A stretch of DNA of 64,000 bases from Capitulum mitella (Eukaryota; Arthropoda; Thecostraca; Pollicipedomorpha; Pollicipedidae): assembly GCA_030062745.1 (NCBI GenBank), contig CP099846.1, forward strand, positions 6,631,432 through 6,695,431, given 5' to 3'. The notes under the pieces were generated by a model. The model was not told where the DNA came from and made no database searches. It worked only from the letters and a program-made list of their open reading frames with translations. Positions within the stretch are counted from its first letter, which is position 1; every line of letters starts with the position of its first letter. The position numbers and the translations under genes were made by a program. This document shows positions 55,470 to 64,000 of this stretch, piece after piece.

Positions 55470-57420
55470 CGCCGGTGTCGGCCAGCAGGCCCTCCTCTCT
55501 GAAGAACGTGCTGTCGGCTGGCTGGGCGGCCGCCGCAGCGCGCCCGAGTCGAACTTCGTCTGCGCTGGCGCCTCACGGTCGAGCAGCGGCTGGGCTCGCC
55601 ACAGAGAACCGTGACGAAGACACCCGACCGCCAAACGCCCTCCGATCCTCGCCCGTCGATTGCGGCCCGGAGAACAGCGGGCGACCGTCCTCGGCGGCTG
55701 CTACGACGTCCACCTCCGGCGGAAGCGCGATTTACGCTCGAGGAGCTGTGTAATGTCGATATAAACCAGCCTGGATAAATAATTATAAAAAGTAAGGCGA
55801 CGATAACGGCCGTGTTGACAGAAGTATTGGCCGTTATCGGCCGGCTGCAGCGGACGGGCGGTATTTTCGGCGGCCGCTGCCGCTCCCGCGTCCGCACACG
55901 TCCGGCGGCCGGCCCCGGCGGACACCATAAACACGGCCCGATACCAGCCGTCACGAGCGCATCCCAACGGCCGCCGCCCGCCCCGAGACGGCCCGAGTGA
56001 CGTCATCGGCCCGACCTGTGACCGGCCGATGGGCCGTTGCCGGCGCCGGCGGTGACCCGGCCGCGGCCCCGCCCGGCCGCCGGACGCCGTGACGTCACTC
56101 GGCCGGTCGTGACGTCAGAGGGCGCGGCGAGATCAACGGGCTCGAGGCGCGCCAGGTGGCCGGCCCTCAGCTTTCTAACGTAGCCGGCCAGTCGACGCGC
56201 GGCCGTGGGCGCGCGCTGGCTCGCGGCGCGCCGACCTGCCGCCTCCTGCAGCGGCCCAGGGTCGGCGCGCCGGCCCCTGGATGTGGAGCGGCATGGCGCA
56301 GCTCGGTGGCAGTCCCACCAACGTACCGCAATTGCACCGCGAGCCCTATGACGTTGCGTGGAAGGAAATTGCCTCAGAATGGCTGCGGCCATGCCATCTT
56401 AGTTTCTTCGCCTGCACAGGTCTGTAGCTAGGGAAAGTGGACTCCCGCCGGAGAAACAAAGCACACGCTGACAAGCGCTGACGTAACGTGAAAACCCTGC
56501 ATCGCGAGGCGACGGATCCCACTGTCAGCGCTGCTCGCCACCAAGTGTCAATTAGGAAAGTCTCCTTGCGCCGCCACTTTTGCTGTAATTTTCTTGATGC
56601 GGCCGCCGATACGCCCGTATGCTGGCATATTGTCCTGCCATCGGCGGTGGCGTGCAGACGGCTCCTGTCGTGACCGTGAGGCCAGCGCACGGGAACACCG
56701 TCCTTCTGACGTCAGCACTCCGTGACAGCAGCGGCTGACTGGGGGGGGGGGGCGCTGGAGGCATGGCTCGAGAGGGGCGTGCCAGCTGCAGAGGTCACCG
56801 TCGGCGGCGGCGTGTGTACTCGCCGCGGACTCTCCAGCCTCACTGGCCGACCAACTTGTTGCGTAAGGTCCTCACGCGACCGTAAAGACCGCCGACGCGC
56901 CCACGCCCCTCGCAGCGTGTCCGTACCGATCAACGTCTGCCGTCTCGTCCGTGGAGCGTGACCGCGCGAAACTCGCCTCGCCACGGCCGCGAAATCCCGC
57001 CAGCCGGTCCGTGACCGCCCCGTGACCGTGACCGGGCGGCCGTGACGGCGTCACAGCGTCCAGCCGCGGCAGCCGGCGCTCGGCGCCGATGGGAAGACCG
57101 GTCGGCCGCGGCTGACGGTCGCCCGCCGGTCGCGCCGAGGTGAGGGCGGCCACGGGGACCACCCGCGGGCGGCCACCCGGGGCCGGGTTCGTGTCCGGCC
57201 CGGTCCGGCAGCGGTCACCCTCCCGACCCCCGAGCCGCCCGCTCGACGGCCGGAACCGTCGCCTGCGCTGGCGGCGGCTTCCGAGCGACCCATGCGACTG
57301 CGACCGTGCGCAGCGCAGTGCAGGCCACGCGGCTGCGGCCAGTTCAGTCACGCCTGACGGCGCAGCCACCTCGACACAAGGTCATAACATTGGAAGCTTT
57401 TCGGACTTTTCAAACATTAC
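55470..57420. other. GC-rich unassigned stretch with CpG-dense parts
   Basis: CpG-dense sequence at 55.85-56.3 and 56.95-57.35 kb, a 12-base poly(G) at 56741 and four TGACGTCA palindromes between 55.99 and 56.72 kb. No exon was recognised. Confidence 0.45.
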
Positions 57421-57850
57421 AACATTTTGTCCTCAATTTATTTCGACTTCGTGAAATCAGTTTTCTTTCTGTTTTCAAGTAAACAAAAAAGTCCTGGCTT
57501 ACACACCCATCCAACTACCTCAAGGTCATAGTGCCCATTAATAATTTTCATGGGTTATTTTATATCAAGATCATCAGTCTCGTTTTCAACCGGTTTCTGG
57601 ACATCAGGGTGATGTTTCTGAACTTTTAGCTCCGTACGAATAAATCTGAATGTGCACCCTGTAAACTTGTGACTTCTGGTCTATGAACGTAACCCGAAGG
57701 TAAACGTTACTTCGGCTCTGTTCTCATTTTTGCATTTTGTCCTCGTCAGCCTTAGAATGCGAAGGCAAAATTCTAACCCAGCAACGACAGGAACGGCGTG
57801 CACCCTCTTCTGCCACCACCGGCAGAACCACTCTTCACAAGAAACCCAGC
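57421..57850. other. AT-richer spacer
   Basis: No gene or repeat seen. Confidence 0.5.
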
Positions 57851-58310
57851 CGCGTGACGCTACATCGGGAGCGGGACCAGCGGTGCCCCGGCGTCCTGCC
57901 GCCGGGGGGTCGCGGCCTGCCGGGGGGGGGGGGGCTCTGCGCGCCGGCGCCGCCTGGGATCGGGCCGTTTTTACCGGCGCCGCCGCGCGTCGGCCGGTGC
58001 GAGCCGGCGCCGGCCGGCGACGCAGGCCCGCGGCGCGTCCCGTACTGGCGGCGACTCTCCCACGGCCGGTCGGTCTCCGTAGCGCCGGCGGAGCGCGGCC
58101 TCGGCTCGCACGGCGCGCGGGCGGGGGCCGCGGCCGGCGCAATGCGCCGCCCCACCGGCCGCAGATCGCGCGCACGCCCGGCGCGCCGGCCGCCGCTAGG
58201 AATGGTGCCACCGGCGGCCGCCGCGTCGCCAACGGCGACACCGACTGGTACTCGGCCGCGCTGCCGGGGTGCCGGGACGGGGGCCCGGCACGTGCTGCGC
58301 GGTGATGAGA
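57850..58310. promoter_or_regulatory. CpG-dense block (possible CpG island)
   Basis: Very high GC and CpG density with a 13-base poly(G) at 57922 and open frames on both strands. It stands out sharply from AT-richer flanks, so it could mark a promoter, but no transcribed gene was identified beside it. Confidence 0.3.
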
Positions 58311-59930
58311 GATTTGGCCCGCTGCTGATGAGTCCGCGACAGCGGCCTGCGGCAGGCTTGGATAACGCCTACCGTGTATACGAAGATATCTATGTCTGTG
58401 ACGTCAGAGATGGTGCTTATTGTACGGACGATACGGTGACTGAGGGGTGATACACTGATACGCGTATGGGAAGGGACAGATCATGTCGTGTTACCGTCAC
58501 CGCACCAGGCAAGTAAGGCGGACCGCTGAACATCGGCACAAGCGGCGAAAAAATCCTACATGCGGGAGTGACAGGAAACTACCATGTAAACCAAGACACG
58601 TGACGAAGCATCGGGTATACCAGAAAGTGATGGTGGGACCAAGTGAGCATTCGGATGACGACTGCTTTCAGTATCAATCAGGGTTGCATTACAGACCACA
58701 AGCGTTTCGTTAGTAGCGAAACCAGTCTGGGAAAATCCCCGTGATACAGTAATATGAGACTCGCTCCGTGAAATGAAGACCGAACGCATGGGAATGTGCG
58801 ACGCATTACCGCAAATATTCGAGACCAAATGTATCCCTCAGCGCTGTGAAAGCGCTCTAAATTCATGTTTCACACAATGTCGTGCGCGCAACAAGGGCCA
58901 AGACCGTTTCTTGGCGTAGACCAAGAGCTTGCGCCGATTTCAATATCACGTTGCAAAATGCGCGTGCGACAAAGGATACCCGCATGACCCTATCTGTCAA
59001 CCGAAACAGACGGCGCACCCACCTCGTAAGGAGCCAACTCCACGGGAGGCCGGACGGGGGGAGGGGACATTTCATGGACGACACCGTCATGGGACCAGAC
59101 ACCTTCATTACGGCGACAGATACTCCATTTCAGACGTCACGCGGCCGGGTAATTCGAGCCGTCGCCGTCGGCCGGGCCGACCAAAGGTCGCAGACGGGCC
59201 GCGCGGCCGCAGGTCGCGACCTTGGCCGCTGACGGCGCCGGCAAATGGCATTTCCTGCGCGGAGTGCGTGCCTGACGCCCCGCGTCGTCGAGGCCGCCGG
59301 CGCCTGTCGTCCCCGGCCGGCAGGGACCCATCGGCAGGTCTCTGGCCGGCCCCGGGTTCAGGCATGACCCCACATGGCCGGCCACGCCCCGCGGCCGCCG
59401 CCCCGGGCGCCCAAGGCGCACTCAAGGTCACAGGCGTCAACATCCGTCACCTGTCAGACCCCCCAGCACCGGCTCTATCACACAGTAAACAACGCCAGTC
59501 GCCGTCTGTTTTGTTTCTTATCCGCCTTCGTCCACAGAACTCGCTGAGCCAAGCGGTTGTACAAAATAACAAGTCCCCGTTCAGCTTGCTGCAGTTCACG
59601 GGTGTCATCGCTTAAATGAATAATGCTCAACCGGGACAATACATGCGTTCTAAGGCCAGTTTCGCAGAACTACAACCACGCCACAGTTCCGGCCACATGG
59701 TTCAGTCGCACCGTTTCAAGGAACCACTAGAATATGCGTCTCCGGCGTTACTGAACATTGCGCCACGCAAGATTACTACAAACCGAGCTTACAGCATCTG
59801 AGTACATGGTACGCCTGAGGTTACAAACATACCGAGCAGGTGATTCTGGAAGGCACCAACGGAACAACTTTTCCGGCACAGACAACCACATGTCGGCGAT
59901 CGTCTGCTGATCCCTCGGCTGAGCTATAGC
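58311..59930. other. Unassigned; no gene recognised
   Basis: Mixed composition; 59.15-59.45 kb is GC-rich. No domain or splice model was found. Confidence 0.45.
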
Positions 59931-59939
59931 GTCCGTCCA

Positions 59940-60210
59940 GCGGCGGCCGGGACCGCACGTCCAGTGTCCGCGTCACAGGTCCCGTGCTTTCCTCAGGCTG
60001 CCCGGGTGCTGCGCTGCGTCCACTGTGGGCGGGTCAGCCCTGGCCGGCCGCCCCCGCCCGCGGCCCGGCACGGCGACGCCCGTGACGTTGACGCTGAGCC
60101 GGCGCGGCTGCCAGAGATGCCGCCGCCGGCCGCCCGAAACGGCGCCATGTCCGTGATCCGCGGGGCGATGTCCACGCTCGTGAGCCGCGGGCCGTGGCAA
60201 GGATAACGTT
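59940..60210. promoter_or_regulatory. CpG-dense block with open minus frames
   Basis: CpG-rich sequence carrying two overlapping minus-strand open frames (59973-60272 and 59993-60250). One starts right after TTTCAG, so a low-complexity exon is possible. No family match and no partner exon. Confidence 0.2.
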
Positions 60211-61500
60211 GGAGCGAGGTCGCTGGTTCCGTCCGGCTGCTGAAACTCACTCGACAGCAAGGCGGGAGACAAGGAATGGCTGCTCTATCGAGCCGCTGAG
60301 ACCCGGCGCAGGTCGAGACGGGGGTGTCGGCGAGAGGTTGCCGGCCGCGTCGGACCGCTACACTCGACCCGCGTCATGTGAGCCGGAGACCCGTGCGCCT
60401 TTCAGTGGTAGGAAAAACGACACAGGACGCCGGAAACGTATCAGCTGCCGGTCCGACGGCCGATTGTGCGCTCGGCGGTGTGACGGGGCGATAGCGACGT
60501 CACTGTACGTGCACGTTACTGTACCAACAAACCGGGTCAGTAGGCCGACGAACGGCAGCCGACAGGGACTGCCGACAGGGCAGGCTGGGCCGTACGGAGG
60601 GCGGGTCCGGGACCGGGGACAGGCTGGGACGAGGAACACGAGCTCGACGGCTCGATTTGCCTGACACTCCCCCGGAGATCGACCACAAACGGACGGGCGG
60701 GCCCCCGCAAACATGGCGGGCGTCATCACGGCTCGCGGCAGACGCGACCCCAACATCATCCTTACTCGCATGACGTCATCACGGGCTTGTTCTCTTGTGG
60801 AGGCGGAAAACTGACACACCAGCGCGGAAAAATAAGTAAAAACATGCACTTCGTGAAGCGAAAAAATACCCGCGTTCTGAGAACTTGTAGCGGTATGCTT
60901 TTTTCCGTCTCCAGTGCCGTTGGCAATGGTAAAACTGTCCTCCGGCTGGCTGTCACACGGCGCGATGTCACCAGGCGCCTCCCTCACCGGAGCTACCGTG
61001 CTCGGAACACCCCTGGCCAGGTCGGCCAGTACCGCAATGGTAACAGTCAAATATTGCAGCGCACGTTACGTATGACGTGTCGTTCATCATACATAATGCC
61101 TTGCCTTGCCACTATAGAAATTCGTCCGAAATGTGAGCTTCCCCTAAAACGTAAGCACCACGCGGGGTACGGCAACACTCTGAAACATCATTCGAAAGCA
61201 TCATCACGCTCTCCCCCCCGAAAAAAAATATTTGGGGGACATTAACATGCAAACTGAGCTACTGCGAAGCATATGGTTCCCTGGATGAGTTTCACTGGTG
61301 TTCTAAAACTGTCTGTGCCAACCTGAAACCCTGCGGCCCAGCCTCTACCAAGCGTCAAGAACCGGCACACGACTCTGGGGCTGCTCGACGCGTCGACGTT
61401 ATCCATGTCTCTGGCCTCGCGATTCACTGGACAATTTGGTATTCATGCGATGACGCAAACAGCCGCTATCGACGGCGAGCCCCGGCTGGGACCGATTCAC
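60211..61500. other. Unassigned; one 230-codon minus frame (60358-61050)
   Basis: The minus frame has no recognisable domain, no clear codon bias and no splice partner. I do not call it a gene. Confidence 0.4.
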
Positions 61501-62040
61501 CAGGGCTGAGTGCCGGCTCAGCACGGTCCCTCCCCGTACAGTTCCGCCCGTCGCCGTGACGCAGCCAGGCACACACGGTCGCGGAGAGCGGGCCGCCGTC
61601 AGCGCTGATGTCACCCTGTCGGCTCAGCTCGCTGACGGCTCAGCTGACCCGCCAGGTGTCCGCCAGCGGCGGGGTGGCGGGGGGGGGGGGTTACTGCTGC
61701 CCACCGGACCGGGCAGCGTCCGCAACGGCTGGCCGAGGCGGGCCCGCCCGACTGCGGCGGCGCCGCCAGCCGGACGGCCGGAGCCTGGACGCCGCCGAGC
61801 GCCGCGAGCCCCGGCCGGCCGCGCCCGACGGGGACGCCGCTCAGGACATCTGCACCACAAGCGGGATGTGCCTTCGAAACGCACACGGCCGACGTCGAGA
61901 AATCCCACATGTCGAAGACCGGTGAGCACGCCGACTGAACGTTCGGCGTTACTTAGTCGTAAAACTGAGCTTTTTACTAACAACTGCATACCAGAAACCG
62001 ACATTGTTACTGGGAAGCCGTGAGTTCAGCTAAGTGGAGA
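61501..62040. other. GC-rich stretch with 12-base poly(G)
   Basis: The poly(G) run is at 61679-61690. Overlapping open frames on both strands are not recognised. Confidence 0.45.
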
Positions 62041-62068
62041 CTACATATCTGGAACCCATGAGGAACAG

Positions 62069-62890
62069 ATGCGACCAATGCCACATCCCCCATGGACTTC
62101 CAGTTCATTAGGCCCTGGTTCATTCAACGCGCGTTCCAGCATCGCGGCCATCTTACAACCGGATGAAACGTGTCCAGTCCTGATAATTTCCAGAGGCCGA
62201 AAATCATCTGATACAAATGCAAACAACAACCGTAGAGCGAAGTGGAAACACGCCAAACGGCATTCTATTTTGGACACGCGATCCCAGACGACGACAAAAA
62301 AAAATGCTCACTTCAACACACCGGCGCCACAGAGTACAACCCAAGCAAGATCCATCCGCAGACTGCCGCATCGAGGTTTGTTTGCATCCCGGGGCGAGAA
62401 GTCGGAAGAGCAGCCTATCAGCTCACAACGGCTGTATCCGAGTGCACAATTACATCTGCGGAGCAAAGAGCGACTTGCTCTGCTGACGTCACGCCTCGGT
62501 CTCGCGGGTCATCTCCGGGGCCGCGCGTTCGATGACGATTGCGTGCGCCGAGTGAGCGCGCAGGCCGCTGGCGCGCGCTTCTGTGACATCACCGCTTCGA
62601 GGCGGCTCGATTATCTGCGACGACCTTTGAGGGCGAACGGAGGGGAGGGCGTGGGCAAAAACCAGCTGTCAGGTGTGACCGATGAGGTCTTGGGCAAAGT
62701 CGAGACCGGCGCGGCAAGTGGGACGCCGTCCTACAACTCGGGCCGTTATGCAACAAAGATATGTGGCGCTCTATGGACACGTGCTTGGTACAATGGTTCC
62801 AGTTCGTCTCCCACTGGGTTTCACGCTTTGTGGGTGAAAACGGCCTCCCGATTTAAAGGGTTAGCAGGTTTCAGCCACTGCCTGGCTTAA
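62069..62890 (+). other. 273-codon open frame, coding status unknown
   Basis: An uninterrupted + frame from an ATG to a TAA in sequence that is not extremely GC-rich and is not tandemly repeated, which makes it the least easily dismissed long frame in the right half. The product shows no domain, signal peptide or membrane segment that I recognise, and composition is bland with runs of Ser/Thr/Arg. The C-terminal part overlaps a short inverted repeat at its end. It could be chance, a fragment of a mobile element, or a lineage-specific gene. Confidence 0.2.
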
Positions 62891-62891
62891 A

Positions 62892-62958
62892 CTGGTTCAA
62901 ACCACGGTTTAATCCGGCAGGCCCAAATTAATTTAAGCCACCTAATGGTTTGAACCAG
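62892..62958. repeat. Inverted repeat, 13-bp arms, TTTAAACC-rich
   Basis: CTGGTTCAAACCA and TGGTTTGAACCAG are exact reverse complements separated by 41 bases, in a segment with further TTAAAC and TTTAAG words. Similar words recur at 63.67-63.71 kb. Possibly the end of a decayed TIR element. Confidence 0.7.
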
Positions 62959-62959
62959 A

Positions 62960-64000
62960 CATCACAGTTTAATTTCAGCTTCTGACGGCTCCCTGTCACG
63001 AAATCATAAAATAAAGTATTAAGGTACCTTATATAAAGACTGCCTTTGGAACTGACTGATCAAGACCAAAACTGTCATTTTCAAAGTTCAGGCCTAACGC
63101 TACATCATTCACTATCTCAAACTGAGCATCCATGACATCACACCTAGACATAAATGCTGAGCCCAACGAATGTGGGAATGCAGACATTCTTCAGAAAATA
63201 ACTCTCTTAATGGATGGCAAGTACATCCACTAATGGAATTACTGATCTTGTTGGGTACTGGGCAGGTGTACCTATCATCACGTGGAAATCCGAAGTGTCT
63301 AAAACCTGAATGGAACAGAAATGCTATCGTTATGAACTGACATTTATCTTCTGCCTTAAAAAAACAACGAACAGAACGCTTGTAAGAAAACGAGAGCACA
63401 AATGCAGAATGCTACAAACAAGAATGCTTAGATACAGGGGATTCACGATACCGGCAGCTTTAACCGTGAACACCGTGATAGCTTGAGATGGCTCTCTGAG
63501 ATGACAAGTTCAGGCCAAACAACTAAAAGACAATGTGCGCTAGATCAGCAGCTCTTCCATGACACCACGTTTCTACCAGGCTTCTGTCAGAGTACCAGGC
63601 TTCCGCAGATGCCTGAAGGGGGCCGGGACACTTAGTTTTTTTGTTAGGCACAAAAGTTAAGGCGGCTTTTCGTGTTCAAACCGATTTAAACTGACTTATA
63701 TTAATAAAACTGTCTGGTATTAATTCAATTTATGCTGGCTTTTTCCCAACCCTGCCGATTTGGCCACCAAAAGATCGACAACGTTACGGAGTGAATGCTG
63801 AGCGCAGGACATCTGCCACTCACAAGCAGACAGAAAGGGACTACGTATGACATCAAATGCGACTAGGGACGGTAGACGCTGACGAGAAACAGCTGCTGTA
63901 GTGAGGACGACGACCACGCCAGCACGAGAACAATGAACGGTCCAGAAGTCGGACCGCGATGAGCAGGAGACAAGCCAGGAACTGCAGAAGTCAACAGACG
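62960..64000. other. AT-richer right edge; no gene seen
   Basis: Unique-looking sequence with only short open frames. Confidence 0.5.

Noticed and set aside
55133..55954. 273-codon minus-strand frame
   Set aside because: Half of it is the 31-34-bp array, and the rest is GC-rich sequence without recognisable motifs.
57737..58450. 237-codon plus-strand frame
   Set aside because: Lies in a CpG-dense block where both strands are open; no domain or splice evidence.
60714..60818. Short frame starting MAGVITARGRRD after AACATGGCGG
   Set aside because: Good start context but only 34 codons, no splice partner and no homology.

Overview
This window is animal nuclear DNA. Coding sequence is split into short exons by long introns, the splice sites are GT-AG, and the protein matches are to metazoan genes. 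It is GC-rich with no obvious CpG depletion and is unusually dense in minisatellites. That suggests an invertebrate, perhaps an arthropod or crustacean, but nothing here fixes the taxon. I see no bacterial operons, CRISPR array, rRNA or convincing tRNA.

Two genes can be read exon by exon, and they converge. On the + strand (898-18871) lies the 3' end of the DNA primase small subunit gene (PRIM1), which continues from outside the left edge: four coding exons for about 169 C-terminal residues, with one intron of about 15.5 kb. On the - strand (46073 down to 19468) lies an inositol-1,4,5-trisphosphate 3-kinase gene (ITPK/IP3K family). I model nine coding exons and about 433 residues; the central kinase exons are secure, the first and last are inferred. 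The genes meet tail to tail near 18.9-19.1 kb, where candidate poly(A) signals on the two strands would make their 3' UTRs overlap.

The 15.5-kb PRIM1 intron holds a dead PIF/Harbinger transposase copy (11.02-13.75 kb, - strand) with a short TIR element nested in its first intron. Next to it are a fold-back inverted repeat of about 0.8 kb (13.99-14.79 kb), related short repeats, and 33-, 41- and 23-bp minisatellites. The IP3K introns are filled with further arrays (35, 51, 27, 37, 28, 43-49, 32, 65, about 60-84 and about 31 bp units) and (AGGTC)n-type repeats.

From 46.4 kb to the right end I recognise no gene. The region holds more minisatellites, CpG-dense islands (about 46.1-46.4, 57.85-58.3 and 59.95-60.2 kb), a polypyrimidine/(TC)n tract, and moderately AT-rich stretches. 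The long open frames there look like by-products of GC-rich or repetitive sequence, with one 273-codon frame at 62.07 kb flagged. I did not find a new multi-gene system. The oddities worth following are the repeat landscape, splice-site features linked to CCTGAC repeats, long G/C homopolymers, and an excess of TGACGTCA palindromes.
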